From JACNIV01 sp965370415 (lineage in GTDB: Bacteria > Cloacimonadota > Cloacimonadia > Cloacimonadales > TCS61), in NCBI GenBank assembly GCA_965370415.1, contig CBDUTJ010000006.1, positions 1 through 64,000 of the forward strand: a stretch of 64,000 bases of DNA, written 5' to 3'. Position numbers and translations under genes: made by a program. This document shows positions 24,282 through 33,083 of this stretch, piece after piece. The notes under the pieces were generated by a model. It saw nothing but the letters and a program-made list of their open reading frames with translations, was not told the DNA's origin and made no database searches. Numbering within the stretch: the first letter of the stretch is position 1; each line of letters begins with the position of its first letter.

Positions 24282-26168
24282 CTACTCGACCAATTTCTTT
24301 TCCAATTCTTTTATCTGCTGTTTCAAATTTTCTATGCGTTTTTCCTTTTCCTGAAGTGTTTCATTGAATTTATTTTTCACGATATTATCGTAAGCAAGGA
24401 TGAATTTAAGAGAAAGTTTGATCTTATTTGCCAGTTTTGTAAGTGCTTCTTCATCTCTTTTACTATAAGAAGTTCCATCGTTCTTTTTTCCCAAAGCCAG
24501 GAACCATTTATGTTCCAGATCATGAATAATCGGAATGATCAGTGCAAAGCTGGCAATCTCCTGCTGGTTTTCGTTCAAATGACCATAATTGCGGATCATT
24601 TTGTTTTCTAAGAGATAAAGATGGATATCTTCTACTTTGGAATTTTCTTCAATATCACTTCCTCTTATTTCGTTGTATTTGTAACTTTTCATTTCCTTAT
24701 CGTAGGAAACCAGAGCAACTTTTATAATAGGAAGTCTCTGAATTAAATTCTCACAGATATATTCTTCAAAACCCTCGATGACACTTTCTCCAGTCAAAGC
24801 ATCGGTAAAGGTTTCTGTTTTTTCCAAAAAATCCAGATCAGATGTATTCAGTTTGTTATCTACAAATTTTTCCACACGATTCCGAACGGGATTAAAAAAA
24901 GCCAGGAGTCCGATCGTGGCGGGGATCCCCGCAATAAATTCCGATCCTACAAATCTTCCAAAAAGCGATTGTAAAAGCTCTCCCAATGAATAATCGATCA
25001 AACCAAAAAAGGCTATGAAGACAATACCAATGATCGTGTAGATCATAGTACTTCTTATTTTTACATCGAGTGCTGTACCGGTGAGCAAACCCCAGGTAAA
25101 AGAACCGAAAAACCATAGGATACCTATGAAAAAAGCTAAAAGTGAAATCAGTATAAAAACAACTAGTACTACTGTTTGAATATTATTGATTCCAAACTGC
25201 ACTGAGTCGGTTACTCCATAATAAAAACTCAATATGGCTGCCAATATGATCATAAAGATAAGTGATACAAGAGAAATGAAAATACCTCTGAATGCATTCA
25301 GTAATCTTTTTAAGGTTATCGAGCCAGTTTTCTTATATGCTTTCCATAGCAAAACAAACCCAGCGAACATCCAGTAAAGAGACCAGATATAGAGTATTAA
25401 CTGGATAGGAAATTTAAAAAAGGAATCGATTATCTGGTAGATAATAATGAGCAATACAGCTATCAGGTAAATGTGTTTCACCTTTTTTTCCGGTTTCACT
25501 TTTTCCAGGATAAAATGATAAAAAAGAACTCCCAGAAAACCCATTAAGGCGTTTGAAAAATAACCTATAAATGTCAATCCGGAAATGGAGTCTGGACTGG
25601 ATAAAAATAATAAAAACAGAATTATGAGAATATTTTCTTTTGCCAGACTGAATTTTAATAGAAGAAAGGAATTAAAGAAAATAAATAGCAGAAAGATCGC
25701 GTTAAATCCCAAATCTATCAGGATAGAGTAATTATTTATTAATACAGTTTGAACCTCAATAGATTGTGTATTTACACTATCTATATAAGTAATTTCTATC
25801 TCACGTCTTTTACCAATAGTCTGCCGAATTTGACTATCCAAACTTTGCTCTTCTAAATTGTCGCTTCCAACGTCCCAGTTAAAGACACGTATGTTAATCG
25901 ATCTGCTATCTTCCCTCGCTTGTAAAATTTCTTCCTGTTCTGGCAGGGTAAGAGTGTCAATTTTGGTTATAACAACATCTTGAAGTATATCCACCAGAGT
26001 GGAATCACTGAAATCTACAGCTTTTCTATTTTCGATATCAAAGGGTAAAGTTCTTACAAAAAAATCATCTTTAATTGTAAATCCCCAGTTGATAAGATTT
26101 AATAACAGAAATGTAAAAAAAAGTATCCAACCTATCTTCACCAGAATTTTATGAAAATTATCCGTCAT
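24282..26168 (-). CDS. polytopic membrane sensor protein with GAF-like domain, no kinase core
   Basis: 628 residues from the ATG at 26168 (GGGAG six bases upstream); an in-frame ATG at 26213 has no ribosome site. One membrane segment near 10-32, a periplasmic part to about 155, then seven to eight hydrophobic helices to about 430. A GAF-like domain follows (FEEYICENLIQRLPIIKVAL, LALGKKNDGTSYS, EEALTKLANKIKLSL), then a terminal coiled coil with EKEKRIENLKQQIKELEKKL. The membrane-GAF layout is that of PrsK-type kinases, but there is no H-box or ATPase domain. It probably works with the kinase encoded downstream. Confidence 0.75.
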   Translation of the reverse strand: MTDNFHKILVKIGWILFFTFLLLNLINWGFTIKDDFFVRTLPFDIENRKAVDFSDSTLVDILQDVVITKIDTLTLPEQEEILQAREDSRSINIRVFNWDVGSDNLEEQSLDSQIRQTIGKRREIEITYIDSVNTQSIEVQTVLINNYSILIDLGFNAIFLLFIFFNSFLLLKFSLAKENILIILFLLFLSSPDSISGLTFIGYFSNALMGFLGVLFYHFILEKVKPEKKVKHIYLIAVLLIIIYQIIDSFFKFPIQLILYIWSLYWMFAGFVLLWKAYKKTGSITLKRLLNAFRGIFISLVSLIFMIILAAILSFYYGVTDSVQFGINNIQTVVLVVFILISLLAFFIGILWFFGSFTWGLLTGTALDVKIRSTMIYTIIGIVFIAFFGLIDYSLGELLQSLFGRFVGSEFIAGIPATIGLLAFFNPVRNRVEKFVDNKLNTSDLDFLEKTETFTDALTGESVIEGFEEYICENLIQRLPIIKVALVSYDKEMKSYKYNEIRGSDIEENSKVEDIHLYLLENKMIRNYGHLNENQQEIASFALIIPIIHDLEHKWFLALGKKNDGTSYSKRDEEALTKLANKIKLSLKFILAYDNIVKNKFNETLQEKEKRIENLKQQIKELEKKLVE

Positions 26169-26239
26169 CCACTCTCCCATCGGCAAAATAGTTCTTGACC
26201 AAATAAATGTCAAACCATTAAGAAAAAATCGAGGTTAAT

Positions 26240-27298
26240 ATGATCGAAAGAAGAAATACAAAGATTATAAAAGTTGGCAGTGTATTCATTGGCGGAGATT
26301 ATCCTATCTCAATCCAATCGATGACAAATACCAAAACAATTGATACAAAAAGCACTATTGAACAGATAAAAGAACTTACAATGACAGGATGCCAGATCAT
26401 CCGTGTTGCTGTTCCTGATATGGAGTCGGCAAAAGCGATAAAATTTATAAAAAATGCCATTTCAATTCCCCTTATTGCAGATATTCATTTCGATTATAAA
26501 TTAGCTCTTGAATCATTAAAAGCTGGAGTGGACGGGCTTCGTTTGAATCCTGGGAATATCGGCAGTGAACAAAATGTATTAAAGATTGTGGATGCAGCAC
26601 GCGTAAGAAAAATTCCTATCAGAATTGGCGTAAACAGCGGTTCGCTTTCCAGGGAAAAGCTTAAGAAATATGGCGTTACAGCAAAGGGAATAGTAGAAAG
26701 CGCTTTGGAGCATGTAGCTATTTTAGAAAAAGCAAACTACTATGAGATGAAGATTTCGGTAAAATCTTCTTCCGTTCCTTTAACATTAGAATCTTACAGA
26801 CTCTTAAGCAAAAAAGTGGCCTATCCGCTGCATCTTGGTGTCACGGAAGCAGGAACGGAATTTACGGGTACAATTAAATCTTCAATTGGTATCGGTACAC
26901 TGCTGGCAGAAGGTATTGGCGATACAATTCGCGTTTCACTTACAGCCGATCCTGTAAAAGAAGTGTTGGTTGCAAAAGAGATCCTCAAATCTCTGCATTT
27001 GCGAAAAGGCTTGGAAATAATTTCCTGCCCAACCTGCGGAAGAACAGAGATCGATATCATTTCACTGACCCAGAAAGTGGAAAAACAACTGCGACCATAT
27101 TCCGAACTGGATCTAACAATTGCTGTAATGGGTTGCATTGTAAATGGTCCCGGCGAAGCCCGGGAAGCAGATTACGGTATTGCCGGCGGAGAGCAGGAAG
27201 GATTACTTTTTAAAAAAGGAAAGATCATCAAGAAAGTGCCTGAAAAAAACCTTCTGAATGAACTCATGGCAATTATCAAAGCTGATGTTCAAAAATAA
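26240..27298 (+). CDS. ispG: 4-hydroxy-3-methylbut-2-enyl diphosphate synthase
   Basis: 352 residues, the short bacterial form. IspG reductively opens the cyclic diphosphate MEcPP in the cytosolic MEP pathway of isoprenoid synthesis, using a [4Fe-4S] cluster. The cluster ligands Cys263 and Cys266 (SCPTCGRTE) and Cys299 (MGCIVNGPGEA) are present, as is the conserved Glu306. The N-terminal TIM-barrel motifs SIQSMTNTKT, IADIHFD and LRLNPGNIG are intact. GAGGTTAAT precedes the ATG. The last codons overlap the start of the Omp85-like gene. Confidence 0.97.
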   Translation: MIERRNTKIIKVGSVFIGGDYPISIQSMTNTKTIDTKSTIEQIKELTMTGCQIIRVAVPDMESAKAIKFIKNAISIPLIADIHFDYKLALESLKAGVDGLRLNPGNIGSEQNVLKIVDAARVRKIPIRIGVNSGSLSREKLKKYGVTAKGIVESALEHVAILEKANYYEMKISVKSSSVPLTLESYRLLSKKVAYPLHLGVTEAGTEFTGTIKSSIGIGTLLAEGIGDTIRVSLTADPVKEVLVAKEILKSLHLRKGLEIISCPTCGRTEIDIISLTQKVEKQLRPYSELDLTIAVMGCIVNGPGEAREADYGIAGGEQEGLLFKKGKIIKKVPEKNLLNELMAIIKADVQK

Positions 27299-28955
27299 AT
27301 TTATCACGGTTTTTTTTCTGCTGTTTATTTTCAATATCTGTTCTGCAGAATTAACTGTAGGAGAGATTTTATTTGAGGGAAATAACCTCTTTTCGGATAA
27401 AGAATTACAAAGTGCTATCCAGTCTTTTAACGGTGCCATCTTTAATCAGAAACTGCTGAATGAAGATGCAAAAATTATCGCAAATATGTATCACACGAAA
27501 GGGTACCAGAACGTAAAAATTCACAATCCTCAGATAATTACCAAAGGCACCGAGGAGATCGATATTGTTTTTAGGATAGAGGAGCTGGAGAAGTTAAAAA
27601 TCGATAAATTCATTCTGAATGGAAACCTATATATTTCTGAAAAAAAAATACTTGATACGATCGATCTTAAAAACCTCTATCTTTCCAATCTGAACCTGGT
27701 TATCGATGACATCGTTGAAATGTACACCTTAAGCAGCTTTCTTTTTGCCAGTGTTTCAGTAGACAGCCTGCTGAAAATAGATTCCTCGATAGATGCATTC
27801 CTGAAGATACACGAAGGCAGCTATTGCGAATTCCGTGATTTCAAATTTCGTGGAAATAAAATAACCACAAATAAAACGCTTCTGAAAATTTCTCAATTAG
27901 AGAACATTGAAAAGATCACTCCACTCATCCTGGATCAATCATCCGAGACCATTCAAAAGAAAAAATTTATTAAAAGCTGTGAGATCATTCCTTTGAACCA
28001 TCAGCAATTACTCATCGAGGTGGAAGAAGACAGGATGAGCCTGATATCGGGCATTGCAGGATACGATAATTCAAAATCCGGCAGCAATAAACTAACCGGT
28101 TACCTTAACCTGGAATTCTTAAATCTTTACGGTACAGACCGTTCGCTTTCGCTGTTCTGGCAGAGAATTTCTGCCGACAGGAATTCTATCGAACTTAATT
28201 ACCATGAATCCGGGCTTTATCGATTTCCTGCCAGTGGAGATTTTCTTATTTTTCGCGAAGAAGTTGATTCCACTTTTGTAAGAACTAAATTCGATGTTGA
28301 GATCTACTATTATGATCTATTTAATAAATATGGTATTTACATGGGAATGGAAGACATCTTTCCCGGCAGCAGACGACCCAAGATAGTAGAAAAAACCTCT
28401 TTCAAAAAAGCAGGAATATTCTGGGAAAGAGATTTTACCGATTACTACCTGAACCCATCTTCCGGCAGTGTATTCTTCTTAAAATATTATTATATTTTCA
28501 ATCGTATAGAAAACGATAACATCTCCAAACAGGCAGTTGAACTCAGTTTTAAGCATTACTTCGGAATTTCTGGTAATCTGGTGGTGGCTGCAGGTACAAA
28601 TGCAAATGTAATAGAAAATAAAGCTCTTACCGCCTTTGAAGTGTTCGAACTGGGCGGTAGCCGGAATCTGCGTGGGTTCAACGAAAATCAGTTCTCCGGT
28701 TACAGGATTCTCTGGTCGAACCTGGAATTGCGCTACCTGTTATCAAGAAATTCCAGAGTATTTTTATTCTCAGATTACGGTTACGTTCACAACGATGAAT
28801 ATACTTTTAATAAATTATTCGGTTTTGGTTTCGGTTTACGATTTGAAACCCGTTTGGGTATTTTGAGACTCGATTATGGTTTCAGTTATTTTGAGGATGA
28901 ACTTAGAAATCCACTTGACGGAATTATTCACTTTGGATTAGAAACGAAGTTGTGA
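27285..28955 (+). CDS. Omp85-family outer-membrane protein (POTRA plus barrel)
   Basis: 556 residues from the ATG at 27285, which overlaps the last codons of ispG; this start gives a clean signal peptide (MFKNKFITVFFLLFIF, cut after CSA). Residues about 22-240 hold about three POTRA-like units (TVGEILFEGNNLFSDKEL, LKIDKFILNGNLYISEKK, FRDFKFRGNKITTNKTL). The rest is a beta-barrel, ending in FELGGSRNLRGFNENQFSGY, the surface-antigen signature with the (V/I)RG(F/Y)-type lid motif. At this length it is closer to TamA than to BamA (about 800), so a role in export or insertion of a subset of outer-membrane proteins is likely. Confidence 0.88.
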   Translation: MFKNKFITVFFLLFIFNICSAELTVGEILFEGNNLFSDKELQSAIQSFNGAIFNQKLLNEDAKIIANMYHTKGYQNVKIHNPQIITKGTEEIDIVFRIEELEKLKIDKFILNGNLYISEKKILDTIDLKNLYLSNLNLVIDDIVEMYTLSSFLFASVSVDSLLKIDSSIDAFLKIHEGSYCEFRDFKFRGNKITTNKTLLKISQLENIEKITPLILDQSSETIQKKKFIKSCEIIPLNHQQLLIEVEEDRMSLISGIAGYDNSKSGSNKLTGYLNLEFLNLYGTDRSLSLFWQRISADRNSIELNYHESGLYRFPASGDFLIFREEVDSTFVRTKFDVEIYYYDLFNKYGIYMGMEDIFPGSRRPKIVEKTSFKKAGIFWERDFTDYYLNPSSGSVFFLKYYYIFNRIENDNISKQAVELSFKHYFGISGNLVVAAGTNANVIENKALTAFEVFELGGSRNLRGFNENQFSGYRILWSNLELRYLLSRNSRVFLFSDYGYVHNDEYTFNKLFGFGFGLRFETRLGILRLDYGFSYFEDELRNPLDGIIHFGLETKL

Positions 28956-29039
28956 GAAAAGTGGTTCTGGGTTCCGGGTTCTGGGTTCACTTGAAAAAAG
29001 TTTTGAAACTTGACACAAGTCGAATGATCTTGTGTTATA

Positions 29040-29150
29040 CTGAAGTGTATGTTTTTCAAGTTTGGAATTTGTAATTTATTTTGCTATTTGGAATTTGAGA
29101 TTTGGAATTTATTTGTTATTTTTTATTTGAAATTTGATATTTTAATAAGG
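29040..29150. repeat. low-complexity TTTGGAATTT repeats
   Basis: TTTGGAATTTG, ATTTGGAATTTGAGATTTGG and ATTTGAAATTTGATATTT recur between the Omp85-like gene and the NYN gene. Near 28968, GGTTCTGGGTTCCGGGTTCTG is another short tandem repeat. No coding potential. Confidence 0.65.
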
Positions 29151-29157
29151 AGGTTCT

Positions 29158-29973
29158 ATGGACAAAAAAGGAGAATTAAAAGTTGGAGTTTACGTTGATG
29201 TATCCAACATTGCTCAAAATGGTGGATTTGGAATGCAATATGATGTTCTGCGCGAATTTGCCTGTCGTAATAATGGCGTTGCTATCAGGTTAAATGCATA
29301 TGTAGCTTTTGATGAGGAACGTTCAAAAACACAACCCGAGTATAAGATCAAATCAGAGAATTTCCATTCCATGTTACGTGATTTTGGTTTTAAAGTGATC
29401 GTAAAGATAGTTCGGTGGTTCGTAGATGAACATGGTGTTCGTTATGGAAAATCAAACGCCGATCTGGATATGGCTGTTGATACTTTAATGCAATCTGAGA
29501 GACTGGATTACGTTCTGCTGGTTAGTGGTGATGGTGATTTCATTCAGGTTGTACGCGCGCTGCAGAATAAAGGCTGTCGGGTAGAAGTGCTGGCTTTTAA
29601 AAATGTGGCTCACAACTTAAAGAACGAAGCAGATGTTTTTACTTCCGGTTATCTTGTACCCAGACTTCTTCCCATAGAAATGCACGACCCAAATAATGGT
29701 AAACAGATAGTAAGAGGTATTTGTTACTCCTTTTTTCCTGATAAAGGTTTTGGTTTTATGCGCTTTATGAAAGAGCTAAGTGGTGGTTTGTGGATCACCG
29801 ATTCCCGTAAAAGCGAATCACCCTACGAAACTGCCTTTGTGCACAATACACAATTTCCTGATAAAGTAGACCAATCTAAACTTCCAAACCGTGAAATGAT
29901 ATTTGAATTTGAACTGAAGGAAGTAAAGGAAAAAGGTCTGCAGGCAGAAAATATAAAACTTCTGGAATCCTGA
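29158..29973 (+). CDS. NYN-domain (LabA/DUF88-like) protein fused to a cold-shock-like domain
   Basis: 271 residues with AAGGAGG before the ATG. Residues 8-165 are an NYN/PIN-like nuclease domain: VYVDVSNIAQ with Asp14, ADLDMAVDTL with Asp102 and Asp104, and VSGDGDFIQV with Asp125 and Asp127, the acidic set that holds metal. Residues about 184-270 read like a cold-shock domain, with KGFGF (196-200) as RNP1 and AFVHN (226-230) as RNP2. The fusion suggests a nuclease that binds single-stranded RNA through its tail. It is followed 13 bases later by ppx/gppA, so the two may be cotranscribed. Confidence 0.85.
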   Translation: MDKKGELKVGVYVDVSNIAQNGGFGMQYDVLREFACRNNGVAIRLNAYVAFDEERSKTQPEYKIKSENFHSMLRDFGFKVIVKIVRWFVDEHGVRYGKSNADLDMAVDTLMQSERLDYVLLVSGDGDFIQVVRALQNKGCRVEVLAFKNVAHNLKNEADVFTSGYLVPRLLPIEMHDPNNGKQIVRGICYSFFPDKGFGFMRFMKELSGGLWITDSRKSESPYETAFVHNTQFPDKVDQSKLPNREMIFEFELKEVKEKGLQAENIKLLES

Positions 29974-29986
29974 TAAGGATCAATTT

Positions 29987-30892
29987 GTGAATAATAAATT
30001 TGCTGTTATAGACGTGGGAACGAACAATGTTCTGTTTCTTATTGCCAGGAAAAATAACAACAAGTTGGATATCCTGCATCGTGATTCTAATATCTCAGCT
30101 TTCGGTAAGAAAATGCAAGATGGATATCTTAACACAACAGCAATTAATAAAACAAAAAGAATACTATCTGATAATATTAATTATGCCAGATTATTTACAG
30201 AAAACATTATAGTGGTAGGAACCAGTTGCTCGCGGGATGCAAAAAACATTGATATTATAGAGCAATGGCTGAAAAAAAAATTCGGTTTGAAATACAATAT
30301 CATTAGTGGTGAAAAAGAAGCCCAACTGAACGGGCTGGCCAATATTACAGAATTCAGGGAATTTAACAATATAGTTATGTTCGATGTGGGTGGCGGCAGT
30401 ACGGAATTTACCTATTTTCATAATGGAAAGATGATTTATAATCAAAGCTTGAACCTGGGCATTAGAAGACTACATAATTCCAAAGATACAAATTATTCAG
30501 AAAGATTAAGAAACACACAAAAGGCATTGAATGATCTTGTTCTACCAGATTTTAAAGAATTTAAAATGATCGGGATCGGGGGAACAGTTACCAGTTTGAG
30601 TGCAGCCAAATTCGGCTTGCAAAAATATGATGCCGATGTAGTTCATAAAAGCATTCTTCATAATTCCGAGATCAAAGAAATGTTAGATCTTTTCCAGCGT
30701 ATGAGCAATAATCAAATTGCACAATTAATGCCTTTCGACCGCTACCGGGCAGATATCATCACCACCGGAACCATGATCGTAAAAGAGATCATGGATTTCT
30801 ATGGAAAAGATGAGATGATAGTAAGTGATAGGGGACTGCAATTCGGCATTCTGTTACAGGAAGAAAAAGATTTGAGGGAAATGCTTTCCTGA
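29987..30892 (+). CDS. Ppx/GppA family phosphatase
   Basis: 301 residues, starting with GTG (AAGGATCAATTT upstream). It has the actin-like ASKHA fold: phosphate-1 loop VIDVGTNNVLFLI, GTSCSRDAKN, catalytic-region SGEKEAQLNG, phosphate-2 loop FDVGGGSTEFTYF and IGIGGTVTSLSA. Such cytosolic enzymes hydrolyse polyphosphate or (p)ppGpp. At 301 residues it is the short form without the C-terminal HD domain, so exopolyphosphatase or pppGpp hydrolase cannot be told apart. Polyphosphate turnover would fit the phosphate-scavenging genes later in the window. Confidence 0.93.
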   Translation: MNNKFAVIDVGTNNVLFLIARKNNNKLDILHRDSNISAFGKKMQDGYLNTTAINKTKRILSDNINYARLFTENIIVVGTSCSRDAKNIDIIEQWLKKKFGLKYNIISGEKEAQLNGLANITEFREFNNIVMFDVGGGSTEFTYFHNGKMIYNQSLNLGIRRLHNSKDTNYSERLRNTQKALNDLVLPDFKEFKMIGIGGTVTSLSAAKFGLQKYDADVVHKSILHNSEIKEMLDLFQRMSNNQIAQLMPFDRYRADIITTGTMIVKEIMDFYGKDEMIVSDRGLQFGILLQEEKDLREMLS

Positions 30893-30905
30893 TGGGATTA
30901 TCAAA

Positions 30906-31721
30906 ATGGAAAATATATTAAAAAAACTCAAACATCAAAATGGCGAACCGGTTGAAATTAAAATAAAAGGAAAGATAATCAGCAGAGATCATTTTACCTT
31001 TATTGCCGGACCCTGCACAATAGAAAATTATGATGATCTGCTGAAAATTGTTAAGCATCTTCAGAAAATGGGAATTAATTTCTTCCGGGGCGGTGCTTAC
31101 AAAATGCGTACTTCACCTTATAATTTTAAAGGGCTGGGAAAGACCGGACTGGAATTTATAAAAAAAGTTGCGCACGAAACCGGTATGATATCTGTTTCTG
31201 AAATAGTCGCTGAAGAAGACGTAGATGAAATGAGTGAATACGTGGACATTTTGCAGGTGGGAACGCGTAACATGCACAATTATCGGCTGCTCTGGAAACT
31301 GGGAAAAGTGAACAACCCCATCATTTTAAAGCGTGGTATGAGCAGCACTATCGAAGAATGGCTGCTGGCAGCAGAACATGTCATCGAAGCTGGAAATCCG
31401 AAAGTAATATTATGTGAGCGCGGCATCCGCACTTTTGAAAATTTTACACGTCATACACTGGATATTTCTGCTATTCCCGCTGTGAAAAGCTTGAGCAACC
31501 TGCCCGTCATCGTCGATCCATCCCACAGTTCGGGACGTCGTGAAATGATAAAATCACTAAGTTGGGCTGCCATGGCTGCGGGCGCAGATGGACTTCTCAT
31601 CGAGACGCATTTCTCACCGGATAGTACAGTGTGCGATAGCGAGCAGACAATAGATTTTGAGATCTTAGCGAAAATATTGGAGAAAAAAGAAGAACTGCTT
31701 GGATTGTGGGGAAAAAAGTAG
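30906..31721 (+). CDS. aroF: 3-deoxy-7-phosphoheptulonate synthase (DAHP synthase, type I-beta)
   Basis: 271 residues. It condenses phosphoenolpyruvate with erythrose 4-phosphate as the first step of the shikimate pathway. Family motifs are FIAGPCTIE, FFRGGAYKMRTSPYNFKGLG, LQVGTRNMHNYRLL, ILKRGMSST, LCERGIRTFE, VIVDPSHSSGRR and GADGLLIETHF. The metal and substrate residues Cys (GPC), His (DPSH) and Glu (IETH) are present. No N-terminal ACT/FLD regulatory domain and no chorismate mutase fusion. It starts 13 bases after ppx. The usual HPNPE end is replaced by HFSPD, a small oddity. Confidence 0.95.
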   Translation: MENILKKLKHQNGEPVEIKIKGKIISRDHFTFIAGPCTIENYDDLLKIVKHLQKMGINFFRGGAYKMRTSPYNFKGLGKTGLEFIKKVAHETGMISVSEIVAEEDVDEMSEYVDILQVGTRNMHNYRLLWKLGKVNNPIILKRGMSSTIEEWLLAAEHVIEAGNPKVILCERGIRTFENFTRHTLDISAIPAVKSLSNLPVIVDPSHSSGRREMIKSLSWAAMAAGADGLLIETHFSPDSTVCDSEQTIDFEILAKILEKKEELLGLWGKK

Positions 31722-31797
31722 GATTTTCATTTCGACTCGAAAGTGAAGCGTCGAGTCGAGAAATGATAACATATCTTTTCTTCTCAAGTCGTCGTAC
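31722..31797. repeat. dispersed repeat C, copy 1
   Basis: Begins at the stop of the DAHP synthase gene. AGGATTTTCATTTCGACTC, GAAAGTGAAGCG, TCGAGTCGAG, AATGATAACA and TTCTCAAGTCGTCGT match 35404-35480 almost base for base. CGACTCG/CGAGTCG pairing makes a hairpin that could end transcription. Confidence 0.85.
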
Positions 31798-31827
31798 CTG
31801 TGAACCAACTATTTGATACAAAAAATC

Positions 31828-32685
31828 TTACAATAAAATCGAAATATCAGATTTAACAATATTGTTTTTTAATTTATAATAATACGGTTTAGATTCTAAA
31901 AAATCATACAAAGTATTTCTATCATTTTTATAATCATTTTTTGCACCAATAATAATTTCTTCAAAAGGATGTTCTATCTCTTCATCATGTAAACTTAATG
32001 AAATATAAGGAACACTTTTTTTATCTTTTATTTTCGTTTCAATAATTCGTTTCGCATATTCTTTCTCAACAAAAAATGTAAATCTATATTCTTTTTCATT
32101 ATACCAATCATTCTCATTCTTGAAAAATATTGAATAAAAATATAAAAAAGTTCGAGTTGCATCTGTATTATAATTATGATCTTCTTGATTGGGTGTATGA
32201 TGAAATATATAAGCTTTGATGTTTTTATCAATAATGTCTTGCTTTATTGATTCGGAATAAATAATTTCACCATCATCAAAAAACATTTTTAAATTGCCAT
32301 TTTCTTCAATTATTTCATAATTATTTAAGATTTTTCTAAGTTTTTCAATATTGAATCCAATATTGTAACCATCATATTTATATTTTGGATAGTTTGTCCA
32401 TAATGCCTGAGAGTTTTTATCAGAAGATGTAGAAAAAACAAATACATCATAATAACCTTTTATTCTCTCGAATTCATTCAAAACATTCTTTACAGTATTT
32501 TTGGATATGAGATTTCTCTTTTTATATGACTCTAGATAATAATTTAAATATTTCAACTCATAGGGGTCATTCATATTATCTATATTTGTTAAATGTAAAC
32601 TACGACTTTCTAATATGCCAAATAATCCATCCTTATGTGTATAATGATATATTATTCCATCATTTTTTCTTTTTATTGCACTCAT
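31828..32685 (-). CDS. DUF2971-family protein
   Basis: 285 residues. YHYTHKDGLFGILESRSL followed by LTNIDNMNDPYELKY is the DUF2971 signature; later FSTSSDKNSQALWTNY and GYNIGFNIEKL fit the same family. Biochemical function is not established; members are found in accessory regions, sometimes near defence genes. The gene is clearly more AT-rich than the neighbouring aro and psu genes (poly-Lys, Asn, Tyr, Ile), which suggests recent acquisition. Start codon choice is uncertain: only GGGG lies upstream of the ATG. Confidence 0.82.
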   Translation of the reverse strand: MSAIKRKNDGIIYHYTHKDGLFGILESRSLHLTNIDNMNDPYELKYLNYYLESYKKRNLISKNTVKNVLNEFERIKGYYDVFVFSTSSDKNSQALWTNYPKYKYDGYNIGFNIEKLRKILNNYEIIEENGNLKMFFDDGEIIYSESIKQDIIDKNIKAYIFHHTPNQEDHNYNTDATRTFLYFYSIFFKNENDWYNEKEYRFTFFVEKEYAKRIIETKIKDKKSVPYISLSLHDEEIEHPFEEIIIGAKNDYKNDRNTLYDFLESKPYYYKLKNNIVKSDISILL

Positions 32686-32797
32686 TTAACCCCATTATTG
32701 TTTCAATGATTTAGCTTTTTCAAATAAGTTGTACCTATAAAATTATAATAATACTAATTAGAGAATACTATGAATGGTTAGATTTTTTAGTTGCATC

Positions 32798-33040
32798 TCA
32801 CACTTTCTTAATAGTTGGTTTAGAAGCTTTTATTTTACCCTTCTCAGCTAGTTTTGATTCCATTGCGTCTATAAGCTTTTTATCTCTATAAAGAAGTATT
32901 TCTTTCTTTAAATCAAATACATGTCCACATTCTGTACAAGTAAACTTGCTATTTGAAAGATCCCGTTCTTTCATATTTACTTTAAATAGTTTATTGCAAT
33001 TGGGACATCTTTCATCTTGTGTAATTGAACTTTTGCTCAT
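32798..33040 (-). CDS. small zinc-ribbon protein
   Basis: 80 residues from the ATG at 33040, which has AAGGAG six bases upstream; the ATG two codons earlier sits on the ribosome site. RCPNCNKLFKV and FTCTECGHVFDL give a CxxC-CxxC zinc ribbon of the MJ0042 type. The C-terminus is basic (KIKASKPTIKKV). A nucleic-acid or protein binding role is plausible. AT-rich, next to the DUF2971 gene on the same strand but about 112 bases upstream of it. Confidence 0.75.
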   Translation of the reverse strand: MSKSSITQDERCPNCNKLFKVNMKERDLSNSKFTCTECGHVFDLKKEILLYRDKKLIDAMESKLAEKGKIKASKPTIKKV

Positions 33041-33083
33041 ATTCATCTCCTTTTAACATATACATAATAAGACAATATTTTTT

